DNA of 55,119 bases from Lewinellaceae bacterium (GCA_947476195.1 CANJPT010000015.1:1-55119); one strand, 5' to 3'; shown: positions 24,724 through 34,501, counted from the stretch's first letter. Notes: generated from the letters alone by a model not told the origin. Made by a program: numbers and translations.

Positions 24724-25614
24724 TTAAAACCTCAGCAGCACCTGATAATAGTAGTCCGGCGTAGTTTTAGAAAGTGACGTCAATACCGGTTTTTTTAAAA
24801 TAATTTTGAAGCAGGGATACTTTTTCCCGCCATCCATTAGCGTAAACGTGGTAATATCCGAATCAAACACATAGAGCGGATTGGCTTTTTTAATTTCAGA
24901 TTCAAAGATCCATTCGCCCGGATTGAGGCATTGTTTTATTTCGTTGCAGATGTTGTCATAGTATTTGCGCACCACCTCGTTGGAGTCCTTTGGCATACTA
25001 AATAGTAGTTCCTCATACCCGTTGTTGATCACGCCTTCGTTCAATTTCTGATACGTTCTTTTGGTTCTGATTGCTTCCACTAAAGGCGCCTTGGGGTCAT
25101 TTAAATTGGCCTGTTTGAAGGTATATTGAGGAATCGCCTCCCAATCCAAAAACCATTGATTGATGAGATAATACAGCCGATCGCAGCTGGAAAAATTGTC
25201 ATCAAAGTACATTTGGGGAGCATCCAGTATCTTATAATCAAAACTGTATTTACCTGTTTTGTTCTCTTCTGCAGAAGTGTGCACCAGATAAAACGTGGTA
25301 TCCGAATCGGCAATGAATGAAATGCGCGATTCTGTACCGGCTTCATTTAATTTGCCCAATACAGAAGATCCAGCCGCAGCAGCCAGCACAACAAAAGGCT
25401 TAAATTCTTCGCTTTTCATTGTAAAAAGAACGCCCTGTCCTTTCCTGATTGTAAATGTCCGCGCTTTATAATGCCGGTTGTCACTATATGGATCTGTTTG
25501 AACTAATTCACTCTCCCGGGCTTCGCCTGTGGCGCCGATGTTTACCGATTGGGCGTGGGTGTTTAGAATCGAAACCAGAAAAATATTTAAAAAAACAATA
25601 TGTATTTTATGCAT
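24724..25614 (-). CDS. Secreted protein of unknown function, 296 residues
   Basis: I do not recognise a family. The N-terminus is a signal peptide (MHKIHIVFLNIFLVSILNTHAQ) with cleavage likely before Gln-22 or Ser. Residues about 25-130 look beta-rich, with the pattern ARTFTIRKGQGVLFTM and SFIADSDTTFYLVHTSAEE seen in secreted prepeptidase-like or FlgD-type folds. The second half is mixed, with many aromatic residues (DDNFSSCDRLYYLINQWF) and two Cys. No sorting domain is present at the C-terminus, so export is periplasmic or outer-membrane associated rather than through T9SS. It converges with the cyclophilin gene across the hairpin cluster. Confidence 0.75.
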   Translation of the reverse strand: MHKIHIVFLNIFLVSILNTHAQSVNIGATGEARESELVQTDPYSDNRHYKARTFTIRKGQGVLFTMKSEEFKPFVVLAAAAGSSVLGKLNEAGTESRISFIADSDTTFYLVHTSAEENKTGKYSFDYKILDAPQMYFDDNFSSCDRLYYLINQWFLDWEAIPQYTFKQANLNDPKAPLVEAIRTKRTYQKLNEGVINNGYEELLFSMPKDSNEVVRKYYDNICNEIKQCLNPGEWIFESEIKKANPLYVFDSDITTFTLMDGGKKYPCFKIILKKPVLTSLSKTTPDYYYQVLLRF

Positions 25615-25625
25615 GACAATTATTC

Positions 25626-25699
25626 AATTTTAGTACCTGGTTAGCACGAATATAAAATCCCGAAGAGATATTAAAAATATGCAAACCAGGTACCAATTT
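25626..25699. repeat. Intergenic inverted repeat upstream of the secreted-protein gene
   Basis: GTACCTGGTT (25633-25642) is the exact reverse complement of AACCAGGTAC (25684-25693), and the arms extend imperfectly on both sides. It lies between fbp and the secreted-protein gene, both on the minus strand. Confidence 0.65.
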
Positions 25700-25819
25700 T
25701 AAAAACTACAGTTGCCCTTTATCATCAATGGCTTTGACTTAAATCCCGTAATTGACATTCGTAAATTCTAAGGTTCCATTTCTTGTATGCTGCCAAGCGA
25801 CACCCCGGCGATACAAACG

Positions 25820-26920
25820 CTATAACGGCAACGCCGAATACCGCTCAATGAAATTCTTCAATTCGTCCACCATCGCCGGAGAACCGATTGCAATGGTGCA
25901 ACGCTGGTGAAGATCATGGGGCGCCAGATCGAGGATACGCTTGAGGTGTGTATTTAAGGCTTTACCGCCGGCCTGTTCCATCAGCATCGCCAGGGGATTG
26001 CATTCGTACAACAGGCGAAGTTTGCCTTTCGGATACTTGCGGGTGCTTGGGTAAAGGAAAATGCCACCCTGGATCAGGATGCGGTGCACATCGCTCACCA
26101 TACTACCGATGTAACGAAGACCGTAGTTCTGGTCGGAGCAGTGGTCAATATAGCGGCGCATTTCCAGGTCGAACTTGGAATAATAGCCTTGGTTTACCGA
26201 GTAAGTCTGGCTGTTTTCTGGCACACGCATATTGCGGTGACTAAGGCAAAATTCGCCAATGCTTGGGTCGAGTGTGAAGCCGTTCACGCCACGACCGGTC
26301 GTATATACGAGCATGGTGGAGGTGCCATAAAGTACATATCCGGCAGCTACTTGTTGCGTACCCGATTGCAGGAAATCTTCTTTCGTGGCTGGGCCAACCG
26401 GGTCGCTTTGCCGCCGGTAAATAGCAAAAATAGTTCCCACAGACATATTTACGTCAATGTTAGATGAACCGTCGAGCGGGTCGAACATCACGATGTAATG
26501 GCTTTGTTTGGAACCTACCGGAGGTACGTGTATAATGTCGTCGTTTTCTTCAGAAGCGATCGCACATACCTCACCTGAATTTTGTAGGCATTCGATGAGC
26601 CGTTCATTGGCGTACACATCGAGTTTTTGCTGGGTGTCGCCGCTTTGGTTCTCACCGCTGTCAGCTACGCCGAGAATATTGACAAGACCGGCTTTATTCA
26701 CTTCACGGTTGATGATCTTAGCAGCCACGCCGATGTCGCGCAGGAGACCAGTGAGCTCACCGGTAGCATAAACGAAGTCTTTTTCAGAGCGAAGAATGAA
26801 TTCATCAAGGGTGACGATCCGATTGGTCGGGATGGTACTCAGGTCGGCCGGGGCAGAGATGCCTATGTAGGGAGTTTTTTCCGATTTTAAGCCGAAATTT
26901 TTATTTGTGGTGGTGGCCAT
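25820..26920 (-). CDS. fbp: Class I fructose-1,6-bisphosphatase
   Basis: Fbp hydrolyses fructose 1,6-bisphosphate to fructose 6-phosphate in gluconeogenesis. The 366-residue protein starts MATTTNKNFGLKSEK at ATG 26920; a longer frame upstream is excluded by a promoter box at 26960-26967. It has the class I metal and substrate motifs: ASEENDD (Glu ligands), MFDPLDGSSNIDVNMSVGTIFAIY, and later RYIGSMVSDVHRILIQGG and YPKGKLRLLYECNPLAML. The N-terminus is somewhat longer than in E. coli. Monocistronic, divergent from a small lipoprotein gene. Confidence 0.96.
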   Translation of the reverse strand: MATTTNKNFGLKSEKTPYIGISAPADLSTIPTNRIVTLDEFILRSEKDFVYATGELTGLLRDIGVAAKIINREVNKAGLVNILGVADSGENQSGDTQQKLDVYANERLIECLQNSGEVCAIASEENDDIIHVPPVGSKQSHYIVMFDPLDGSSNIDVNMSVGTIFAIYRRQSDPVGPATKEDFLQSGTQQVAAGYVLYGTSTMLVYTTGRGVNGFTLDPSIGEFCLSHRNMRVPENSQTYSVNQGYYSKFDLEMRRYIDHCSDQNYGLRYIGSMVSDVHRILIQGGIFLYPSTRKYPKGKLRLLYECNPLAMLMEQAGGKALNTHLKRILDLAPHDLHQRCTIAIGSPAMVDELKNFIERYSALPL

Positions 26921-26959
26921 AAGTTGGTTTGTACAAGTTATGTGGTGAAAATGGCAGGT

Positions 26960-26993
26960 CAAAAGTATGCATAACGACCTTTCAAAGCTCAAA
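26960..26993 (-). promoter_or_regulatory. fbp promoter
   Basis: On the minus strand the -7 box is TACTTTTG (26960-26967), with TTTG at 26990-26993, 22 nt upstream, and a second TTTG 15 nt upstream. It lies 39 nt ahead of the fbp ATG. Confidence 0.55.
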
Positions 26994-27115
26994 TTTTCTC
27001 GAAAGGTTAAATCTGCTTCTTTTTCAGAAGATTGACAAAAATCTGGCTGTTTTGCTGCACATTTGTAGGAGGATTTTGTTTTTCTACGCTTAAACCAAAA
27101 ATCGACAATCAAATT

Positions 27116-27505
27116 TTGAAAAGAATCTCACAGCTGTTAGTAATTGCTTTTTTAGCACAGATGGCTTGCCACCCAGCATTGCCCGATGAAATTCCTTTGC
27201 CTACCAAAATTTGTGTGCGGACCCAGCATCACACCCTGCTGATCCCCAATGCCACTATTTATATGAAGTATAATTCGGACACTTTTCCGGGGTACGACAA
27301 GCCCCCGTCCTTCTACGATACTTCGTTCAAAACGGGATCAGATGCCCGTGGTTGTATTGAACCGGTGCCGGAAGGTCACCATTGGCTCGTAGCATTCGGA
27401 CATGATAGTTTGTATTACCCCCATGACGTTCGGGGAAGTATGAAGGCTATAATCGAACTTTCTAATAAGCCCGTTCTGGATACAATCCTCTATATTTCAG
27501 AATAA
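27116..27505 (+). CDS. Small lipoprotein of unknown function
   Basis: Using TTG at 27116 the product (129 residues) reads LKRISQLLVIAFLAQMACHP, a lipoprotein signal with lipobox Cys at about residue 18. The frame is open further upstream to 27032, but that extension (MTKIWLFCCTFVGGF) has no family look and would hide the signal. The mature part is likely a small beta-sandwich: KICVRTQHHTLLIPNATIYMKY, then DARGCIEPVPEGHHWLVAFG, the pattern of a carboxypeptidase-regulatory/CNA-B-like domain. Function unknown. It is followed after about 150 bp by the large CAP-domain gene, with a repeat copy between. Confidence 0.65.
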   Translation: MKRISQLLVIAFLAQMACHPALPDEIPLPTKICVRTQHHTLLIPNATIYMKYNSDTFPGYDKPPSFYDTSFKTGSDARGCIEPVPEGHHWLVAFGHDSLYYPHDVRGSMKAIIELSNKPVLDTILYISE

Positions 27506-27506
27506 T

Positions 27507-27597
27507 AGACTGGAGGATTATTTTTACACTAGACTTGTGCTTTAAAAATCTGGAAAACAGGCAATTGTTGAATCGTGTCAACCGTCCAATGTCCAGT
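27507..27597. repeat. Dispersed intergenic element, copy B
   Basis: AGACTTGTGCTTTAAAAATC (27531-27550) matches the copy A core, and the following CAGGCA-ATTG-AATCGTGTC segment matches copy C read in reverse. The right end GTCCAATGTCCAGTA resembles the ends of other copies. Confidence 0.55.
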
Positions 27598-27657
27598 AAT
27601 TTTTTTCTCACGCACAATTCACAGCTTCATTTTTCAAATACTACAAACCAACTATTT

Positions 27658-30600
27658 ATGCAAAAGCAATTTTTGATCGGTCTTGTCCTGATTTTCCAGA
27701 CAGGAAATCTGTTTGCCCAGCAACTGCTGACAGCGCCCTACCAATGGTCGCCCGAGCAGGAGACCAGCCTACATGATCTTCCTGGTATTACCCTACAAAA
27801 ACCAGAGCTCTGCAATCGACAGGCTATTATTGATGATTATAACAATGTTTACCTCGCTTCGGCGATTTCAAGCGCTCAACTTGCATGGACCGGAAGTGTG
27901 GCCACTTGTACACCAGGTACCACTTCAGACCTGGCTGAAACCTACACACTCAATCGGATAAACTATTTCCGAAAACTGGTTGGTGTGCCCAACAATATGG
28001 TCCTGGACCAAAATGCCTATGAGGCCAATTGCCAGGCGGCGGCCTTGATCATGGATGCCAATGATAACCTTAGCCACTCCCCACCCAACAACTGGACCTG
28101 CTGGACACAAGCCGGCAGCAACGGGGCCGGCAGCTCCAATCTTGCTTTAGGTGCGCATGCTTCAGGCGCTATCTCCTTGTACATGATAGATCCGGGAACG
28201 GGAAACGAACCTGCCGGTCACCGGCGATGGATATTAAATTCGCGGGCCTCTAAATTTGGAACAGGCTCAAGCAGCTCAACAGCAGCCAATGCCCTCTTTG
28301 TTTTTGGCCCTTCGGTTGTTCCTCCCAGTTTGCCCTCTTTTATAGCCTATCCCAGCGAAGGATTTTTCCCCAGATCCCTTATGCCTACCCGATGGTCCTT
28401 TGGGATTCCCGGCGGTAATTTTTCAACTGCTTTGGTAGTGGTCAAAGATGAGGTCGGAGCAACGGTCGGCATCACTCAGCATCCTTACCAGGTCGGTTAT
28501 GGTGACAATACCCTTACCTGGGAAATGCCAGGCTCCGCGGCCAGTTTTGCCAATAAGGAGGACGTTGTATACACGGTCACTGTATCCGGTATTACCAATG
28601 CCCTGGCTACCACTTATACCTATAAAGTGGTGCTTATCTATGAAGAGACGCCCACTGTTTTATTCACCAAAACGGACCCTACCTGCGAAAACAATGGTTC
28701 TGTTTCCGCATCTTTCTCAGCAGGTGCTAAATCCTATGCCTGGAGCAATGGACTATCTACTGCTGGCATTTCCAATGTATTGCCCGGAACCTATACCGTT
28801 ACCATCACGGACAAAAGTGATTGCACCACCGTTGCCACCGTAGAACTTCTGGATAACTCCGTTGTGGTAATTGCGCCAGGCGATGCAAGTACCGCAACGG
28901 TCGTTAATTGTGCTGGAAACATTCAATTAAACCTAAGTACTACTGGTGCAACTAATCTTGGAACGAATCAAATCGTGGGCTGGTGGTTTACCCAGGATGC
29001 ACCGGCTTCGAATGCAATTGCCGATCAGGCGACTTTGAATACCGCACTGGCTGGAGCTGCCGTGAATCCGGCCATTGTGACGCCCGGCCTAAGTAGTTTT
29101 ATGTTCAAATCAGGCAGCGGCACTACGCTATCCAAAGCCTTTACCTGCGGCGCACAACTGGATCCAAATAAGACGTATTACGCCACGCCATTTGTGACCC
29201 AGAATGATTCTCCTGCGCCTATCAGTTATACCAATAACACCACCGCCGGCAACATTCCGATCAATGATGTAAATGCCGGAATCGCAGGAAAAACGGAAAT
29301 TCCGGTCAAAGTATGGCAGGTGCCCACCAGTGCAAACCTGAAAAAAGTTTGTGTTCAGATCACCTATGGAGGTTTTTGCACCCTGAACGATCTGGACATA
29401 AAAATCCGGGACCCATTTGGTACGGAGATCTATCTGACATCTTTTTTTCCGGGTTTTGCGAATGGAACCGCCGGGTTTAATGCTTGTTACGTAGATGATA
29501 TGTCGGGCGTAAATGTTTGGGATGGTTGCAATGGAAATTGTTACACAGGGCTGATCAACAGTGAAACCAATTTTAACCCCTTCAAAAGTATTGACCCAAA
29601 TGGAACATGGACTTTGATCGTAACCGATGATTTTAACCAGGGTTTTAAACCCAATTTTATCAAGGCAAGCTTTGAATTTGACGAAGCATCCTATGCCATT
29701 AATTTCCCGGAAGTAGCTTTTAGCAACTGTGTCATGGGCGACCCGGTTCATTTTTCCTGTGCTGAAACCAATGCACCGGCCACTCCGATTATTTCCGGAC
29801 AAACGCAATTTTGCAGCGATGTAGCAGGGACACTTTCTGTGGGGGCAGGTTATCAAACCTACCTTTGGAACAATGGACAAACCTCGACTTCTATCCAGAT
29901 ACAACAAGCGGGGACTTACACGGTAACAGTTTCAAACGCAGTGGGCTGCACTGCTTCAAGCTCTACCAACGTTCAGATGGGTACTATACCCAGCACCAGT
30001 ATTAGCGGTAATACAGAAATTTGCCAAGGTCAACCCACCAGTCTGGATGCTGGCGCAGGATTTAGTGCCTATGCCTGGAGCAATGGACAAACAACCCGCA
30101 ATATTTCGGTTCAAAATGCCGGGACGTACACGGTTACGATTACCAATGCAAGTACTTGTACGAATACTGCCACGGTTGCGGTCAATATCATAAATGTACC
30201 CAGCCCATCCATTTCCGGAGACTTGAGTTTTTGTCCCGGAGTAAACACGACCCTAAGCGCTCCTGCCGGCTTTTCGGCTTACCAATGGAGCACCAATCAA
30301 AACACACCAAGTATTCAGGTACAACAAGCCGGATCGTATCAGGTAACCGTCACCAATAACCAGGGCTGTACGGCTACGAATGTGGTAATGGTCAGCGTAC
30401 TTCCTGCGCCTACAGTCAATATTTCAGGCATCCAGAGTTTTTGTGAAGGGGCTAGCGCAACACTTATTTCCACAGCAGGCTTTTCTGCCTATACCTGGAG
30501 CACCGGCCAAACCACGCAGAATATTACGGTCATGCAAGGGGGAATGTATACTGTTACGGTTGTCAATGCCCAGGGTTGCACAGGCACCGCCAATCGAAAC

Positions 30601-31515
30601 ATTACGGTCAATCCACACCCTACCACGAGTATTAGTGGAAATTTAGCCTTTTGTGCAGGGCAAACCACCCTACTGAGTGCCAGTCAGGGACTGAGCGGCT
30701 ACACCTGGAACACCGGCCAGACCACACAAAACATTACAGTCAGCCAAGGCGGAACCTATTCCGTTACCGTGGTCAATGCCCAGGGTTGTACTGGCACCGC
30801 CAGTCAAAACATTGCGGTTAACCCACTTCCTACCGCGAGTATTAATGGGAATCTATCCTTTTGCTTGGGTAAATCCACGGTGCTGACGGCCAATCAGGGA
30901 CTAAGCACTTATGCCTGGAATACCGGAGAAACCACCAATGCGATCACGGTTACAACTGCCGGAACCTATTCAACCACCGTTACAAACAGTTTTGGATGTA
31001 CCGATGATGCCTCTGCAAATGTATCAACAGTAGCAAACCCTACGGTTGATCTGGGACCAGACAAGGTCATTGTGCAAGGACAACAAATTGTCCTGAATGC
31101 CTCCGGTCCAGGCCTGACTTACTTTTGGTCAACCGGGGCGACCACCGGAACCCTGACGGTACAACTCATGGGAACCTATTCGGTTACGGTAACGAATGCC
31201 GCCGGTTGCACCGCGACCGATGATATTAAAGTAGAGGTAACCAGTGATGCAAGCGAACCGGAATCGGCATTTAAAATTGAAGTTTTCCCGAATCCTGCGG
31301 TAGAATCCCTGCAATTCAGGTCCAATGGATTTGATGTTACGGGGCTGATCCTGGAGAATATTCAGGGTAAAGTGCTCTTGAATAAGAGCGATTTTATCTC
31401 CAAAGACACCTGGCAAAAACTGGACATCAGGCAGCTACCGGTCGGGACCTATTTTCTGATTCTGCGCGGGACGCAGTATACCAGTACTGTTAAGTTTGTG
31501 AAGGCGGGACTTTAG
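27658..31515 (+). CDS. Secreted CAP-domain protein with seven 70-residue modules and a T9SS type A tail
   Basis: The 1285-residue protein starts at ATG 27658 (MQKQFLIGLVLIFQTGNLFAQ, signal peptide). Residues about 90-245 form a CAP/SCP-like domain with the motifs NRINYFRKLVG and GHRRWILNSR. A SprB-like module (CENNGSVSASFSAG...WSNG) lies near 340-400, and residues about 515-680 resemble a proprotein-convertase P-domain (LDIKIRDPFGTE, NGTWTLIVTDDF). Seven Ig/PKD-like modules of exactly 70 codons follow (29791-31260), each of the form S-I-S-G, F-C, G-x-x-x-Y-x-W-S-x-G-Q-T-T and GTYTVTVTN. The last 85 residues are a type A sorting domain (IEVFPNPAVESLQF, PVGTYFLILRG). It is therefore a PorU/PorV client, anchored or released at the surface; CAP domains often bind lipids or act as adhesins or proteases. 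Confidence 0.85.
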   Translation: MQKQFLIGLVLIFQTGNLFAQQLLTAPYQWSPEQETSLHDLPGITLQKPELCNRQAIIDDYNNVYLASAISSAQLAWTGSVATCTPGTTSDLAETYTLNRINYFRKLVGVPNNMVLDQNAYEANCQAAALIMDANDNLSHSPPNNWTCWTQAGSNGAGSSNLALGAHASGAISLYMIDPGTGNEPAGHRRWILNSRASKFGTGSSSSTAANALFVFGPSVVPPSLPSFIAYPSEGFFPRSLMPTRWSFGIPGGNFSTALVVVKDEVGATVGITQHPYQVGYGDNTLTWEMPGSAASFANKEDVVYTVTVSGITNALATTYTYKVVLIYEETPTVLFTKTDPTCENNGSVSASFSAGAKSYAWSNGLSTAGISNVLPGTYTVTITDKSDCTTVATVELLDNSVVVIAPGDASTATVVNCAGNIQLNLSTTGATNLGTNQIVGWWFTQDAPASNAIADQATLNTALAGAAVNPAIVTPGLSSFMFKSGSGTTLSKAFTCGAQLDPNKTYYATPFVTQNDSPAPISYTNNTTAGNIPINDVNAGIAGKTEIPVKVWQVPTSANLKKVCVQITYGGFCTLNDLDIKIRDPFGTEIYLTSFFPGFANGTAGFNACYVDDMSGVNVWDGCNGNCYTGLINSETNFNPFKSIDPNGTWTLIVTDDFNQGFKPNFIKASFEFDEASYAINFPEVAFSNCVMGDPVHFSCAETNAPATPIISGQTQFCSDVAGTLSVGAGYQTYLWNNGQTSTSIQIQQAGTYTVTVSNAVGCTASSSTNVQMGTIPSTSISGNTEICQGQPTSLDAGAGFSAYAWSNGQTTRNISVQNAGTYTVTITNASTCTNTATVAVNIINVPSPSISGDLSFCPGVNTTLSAPAGFSAYQWSTNQNTPSIQVQQAGSYQVTVTNNQGCTATNVVMVSVLPAPTVNISGIQSFCEGASATLISTAGFSAYTWSTGQTTQNITVMQGGMYTVTVVNAQGCTGTANRNITVNPHPTTSISGNLAFCAGQTTLLSASQGLSGYTWNTGQTTQNITVSQGGTYSVTVVNAQGCTGTASQNIAVNPLPTASINGNLSFCLGKSTVLTANQGLSTYAWNTGETTNAITVTTAGTYSTTVTNSFGCTDDASANVSTVANPTVDLGPDKVIVQGQQIVLNASGPGLTYFWSTGATTGTLTVQLMGTYSVTVTNAAGCTATDDIKVEVTSDASEPESAFKIEVFPNPAVESLQFRSNGFDVTGLILENIQGKVLLNKSDFISKDTWQKLDIRQLPVGTYFLILRGTQYTSTVKFVKAGL
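29791..31260 (+). repeat. Seven tandem 210-nt modules inside the CAP-domain gene
   Basis: The codons for the module anchor I-S-G (or its equivalent) start at 29791, 30001, 30211, 30421, 30631, 30841 and, diverged, 31051: every step is exactly 210 nt. Modules at 30421 and 30631 are the most alike at DNA level (for example the shared ACCACGCAGAATATTACGGT-type and GTCAATGCCCAGGGTTG stretches). Confidence 0.9.
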
Positions 31516-31540
31516 CGTGCAGGATCTAGCCTGAGTCGTC

Positions 31541-31584
31541 CCAAAATTTCAACCCACGACTTCAGTCGTGGGTTGAAATTTTGG
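31541..31584. terminator. Perfect 20-bp hairpin between convergent genes
   Basis: CCAAAATTTCAACCCACGAC, loop TTCA, then its exact reverse complement. It lies between the CAP gene and the TonB receptor gene, whose stop codons face each other, and has A/T runs that suit a two-way terminator. Confidence 0.9.
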
Positions 31585-31638
31585 AATTATTGAGGTTGAA
31601 TCATAACTGTAATGGCAGCTAAAGCAGCTGGTTCACTA

Positions 31639-34176
31639 CTAGAAATCCATTCGAATCCGAACATTCAAGCGCCGGCCAGTCAGATAATTCGGAATGGCGT
31701 ATTGCGTATTTTCAATCGTTTTGATCCAGGTATTTGAGGCCTCGTTGGCCACTTTTAAAAGGTTAAACACTTCAAGGCTGGCCCAGGTATTGCGGGTGAA
31801 CCGGAAGATATTATGGGGCTTTTTATTGCGCCATTGTTCCTTCCAAAGCTGGAAGCCGAAGCCGATATCTACCCGGTGATAAGGTGCAAAACGATACGGG
31901 TTTCTGTAAATGATATTGTTGTCAGGCACCCCAAACGGAAGGCCGGAGCCGACCGTAAAATTGAGGTGCATCCGGATATTTTTGTTGCTGCGGAGGTAGT
32001 CTTGGAAAAATGTCGAAAAGGTAAAAAGCCTGTCAGTTGGGCGTGGTACATCTTTGACGTCCTGCCCTACGCGCTGGCCCAGATTGCGCACCTTGTGTTG
32101 CACGCCGTCAATGCTTTCGCGGGTACGAAGCATGGAAAAATTGACCCAGCTTTCTGCGCCTTTTACAAATTCCCCATTGAGTCGAACGTCAAAACCAGTA
32201 GCATAGCCCTTAGAGTTATTTTCCCCGGCATAGCGGATGCGTACGTTGTCGAGATCAAAAGAAACGAGGTCCCACATTTTCTTGTAGTAGGCCTCTGCGA
32301 TGAGGCGCATTTTGACTGGACGGCGTTTTCCCCAAAGGAAATCCCACGTAAAGCCACCCACCACGTGTGCAGATTTTTGTGCCGCTAAGTTGGTGTTCAC
32401 GGTGCCGTCCAAACGCCGCATTTCACGATAAAAAGCCGGCTGATAATAGAGCCCGCCGCCCAGGCGATAGGATACATCCCGCTTTGTTTCCAGGGGTTTG
32501 TACAGAAATTGCACCCGCGGCGTCACAAACCAATCCTGATTTAAGGTCCAGTACTGTCCACGTGCTCCGGCGATTATCTGTATTTCTCTGACCCCGTCTT
32601 TTTTCCAGGTCCAGGCATCCTGAAAAAAGGCAGAGAAGCGATCGCTGCTGAGTTGATTGCGGGTTTTTAAGATCCTGCGCACCTGAAGCGCCACGGTATC
32701 ATAGGGAAGTGAGTAGAGCGCAGAATCGAGTCTTTCCCATTCATTGATCTTGTCCTCGATCTGTTCGTTTTGCCACTTGGCCGACCATTGCAGGAAGTGG
32801 TTGCGCTCCAGTCCAGCTTCTATTTTTGGGCGTTGAAGTTCGATGCCTCCCTTGTACTCTGCGTTGGTTACCACGGCATTGAGGTAATTGCGTACCCAGG
32901 TATGTTGGGTTCCGGTGCCAAGGATATTGGTGATCTCGCCGAAATTATCGGAGCCGAGGTTTTCCTCTAATTCTCCCAAAATATAGTAGCCGAGAATATC
33001 AAAACGCTCATTTTCCTGGCTGGTATAGTTAGAGACTAAAAATTTATGATACAATGGATTTTGATCCCTGTCTGGCAGATAGGTGAGTGAAAGCCCGCCC
33101 ATTGCTTGCGTAAAATCGTCCACTTCCTGACCTTCAAAGGCGGTACGTAATTGTAAGGCATAATCGATCAATCCGAATGCACGCGCAAGACTTTGCGGCT
33201 GAAAGGTATAGGTCGATCGGTTGAAATTTCCGATCGCGCCGATCTGCCAGTCGCGGCTCAGATCGTAGGTCAGGTATGCCTGGATATCTGTGAAATTGGG
33301 CACGTATTCACCTTTCACGTCCAGACTACCCAGGAGCGTTTGGGTGGTTTTGTAACGAGCACCGACCAAGTATCTAAATGCGCGGTAACTTTCTTTTTTA
33401 GGCTTCCAGCTACCTTCCAAATGTGCCGAAGCACCCAGAAAACTGGCGCTGGCACTGGCCCGCAGACTGTCAGGACGTTTGTATTTGATATCCAGCACAG
33501 AGGATAGCTTGTCACCGTATTTGGCCTGAAAGCCCCCGCTCGAAAAGGAGAGGTCGCGCACGAGGTCAATGTTTGGGAAGGTCAGGCCTTCCTGTTGTCC
33601 GGCGCGGATCAGTTGTGGACGGTAGATCTCGAAATCATTAACGTACACGAGGTTTTCGTCGTAGTTGCCGCCGCGCACCTGATATTGAGAACTGAGTTCG
33701 CCGCCGGTACCCATGTTCGTGCCGAGCGCAATGTGGGGCAACACACTTTCCAGATTGCCCGTGGTACTGGGAAGCATCTTGAGGTCTGTGATGTTTTTTT
33801 CCTTCACCATACCGCCGTCGTCGAGCCTTCGGCCACTGATAACGACTTCCAGATTGGCCCCCACTGGCGACATAGCAAGGTCCAAGGCATACCGTGCACC
33901 TGGTTGCATGGGCAGAATGTCTGCGGAGGTTTCCTGATAGGCTACTCTTTTGAAGGAGAGCGTGACCCGTTGGTTGGCAGGAACCTGTGTGGTGAATTTT
34001 CCATTTTCGTCGGTGCTTACGGCTTTGCCAGAACCTTTGATAAATACGCTTACCAGTTCTATTGGCGTGCCGTCGGAGGCGTCGATAACCTTACCGTAAA
34101 CGGAGGCGGTCTGCTGGGCCAGGGCAAGGAGTGGGGCGAAGAGCAGGAGGGCGGTGAGGATTTTTTGAAAACGCAT
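31639..34176 (-). CDS. TonB-dependent receptor
   Basis: This outer-membrane barrel imports a ligand using TonB energy; the ligand is unknown. The start is the ATG at 34176 (MRFQKILTALLLFAPLLALAQ); an upstream in-frame ATG at 34230 precedes the promoter box and is rejected. The 845-residue protein has a carboxypeptidase-regulatory-like domain (about 22-105, SVYGKVIDASDGTPIELVSV), a plug domain (about 120-240, SSQYQVRGGNYDENLVYVND then GGFQAKYGDKLSSVLDI) and a barrel to the C-terminal aromatic Phe (RLNVRIRMDF). It has no SusD partner, so it is not a typical SusCD pair; it resembles Bacteroidota siderophore or peptide receptors. Confidence 0.9.
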   Translation of the reverse strand: MRFQKILTALLLFAPLLALAQQTASVYGKVIDASDGTPIELVSVFIKGSGKAVSTDENGKFTTQVPANQRVTLSFKRVAYQETSADILPMQPGARYALDLAMSPVGANLEVVISGRRLDDGGMVKEKNITDLKMLPSTTGNLESVLPHIALGTNMGTGGELSSQYQVRGGNYDENLVYVNDFEIYRPQLIRAGQQEGLTFPNIDLVRDLSFSSGGFQAKYGDKLSSVLDIKYKRPDSLRASASASFLGASAHLEGSWKPKKESYRAFRYLVGARYKTTQTLLGSLDVKGEYVPNFTDIQAYLTYDLSRDWQIGAIGNFNRSTYTFQPQSLARAFGLIDYALQLRTAFEGQEVDDFTQAMGGLSLTYLPDRDQNPLYHKFLVSNYTSQENERFDILGYYILGELEENLGSDNFGEITNILGTGTQHTWVRNYLNAVVTNAEYKGGIELQRPKIEAGLERNHFLQWSAKWQNEQIEDKINEWERLDSALYSLPYDTVALQVRRILKTRNQLSSDRFSAFFQDAWTWKKDGVREIQIIAGARGQYWTLNQDWFVTPRVQFLYKPLETKRDVSYRLGGGLYYQPAFYREMRRLDGTVNTNLAAQKSAHVVGGFTWDFLWGKRRPVKMRLIAEAYYKKMWDLVSFDLDNVRIRYAGENNSKGYATGFDVRLNGEFVKGAESWVNFSMLRTRESIDGVQHKVRNLGQRVGQDVKDVPRPTDRLFTFSTFFQDYLRSNKNIRMHLNFTVGSGLPFGVPDNNIIYRNPYRFAPYHRVDIGFGFQLWKEQWRNKKPHNIFRFTRNTWASLEVFNLLKVANEASNTWIKTIENTQYAIPNYLTGRRLNVRIRMDF

Positions 34177-34197
34177 GTTGTATTGGATGCTTTGGGA

Positions 34198-34205
34198 CAA
34201 AAGTA
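34198..34205 (-). promoter_or_regulatory. -7 promoter box of the TonB receptor gene
   Basis: On the minus strand TACTTTTG lies 21 nt before the ATG at 34176, which fixes that start over the longer frame. Confidence 0.5.
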
Positions 34206-34501
34206 GAAAACATGAAATCGCTTTGATCATTTTTCAGGTTTCTCCGCTACGGTGAGCCGTCTTGATTACCCGATAATTTTAAAAATCTCATTGGTTTCAA
34301 GTATTCATGAATCGTTCTTAGGGATCCTTCAAAGATTTCAGGAATGGATTTCCAGATACTCGCAGCGGCTACGGAACATAGCAAATGCTAAAGTCTTTGG
34401 CGAAGCAATAGAGTCCCATTTTTGAGTGCCGCGACAAAATCCTTTAAAGAATAAGGATGATTGACGTATTGAACCCTTCTGTTATTTGTCAACTCATGTG
34501 G
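34206..34501. other. Intergenic stretch between TonB receptor and arfB
   Basis: About 300 bp upstream of the TonB receptor gene and downstream of arfB. I see no gene, strong hairpin or repeat here. Confidence 0.6.

Noticed and set aside
27032-27115. Extended N-terminus of the small lipoprotein starting at TTG 27032
   Set aside because: It would hide a clean lipoprotein signal; the extension lies in the divergent promoter region of fbp.
29128-29907. 259-residue minus-strand frame opposite the CAP-domain gene
   Set aside because: Composition is an antisense shadow of the Ig-like region, with no recognisable domain.
29791-31260. CRISPR-like regular spacing
   Set aside because: The regular 210-nt units are coding modules with conserved protein motifs, not short repeats with unique spacers.
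33595-34206. 203-residue plus-strand frame opposite the TonB receptor start
   Set aside because: It overlaps the signal peptide, regulatory domain and plug of a clear TonB receptor.
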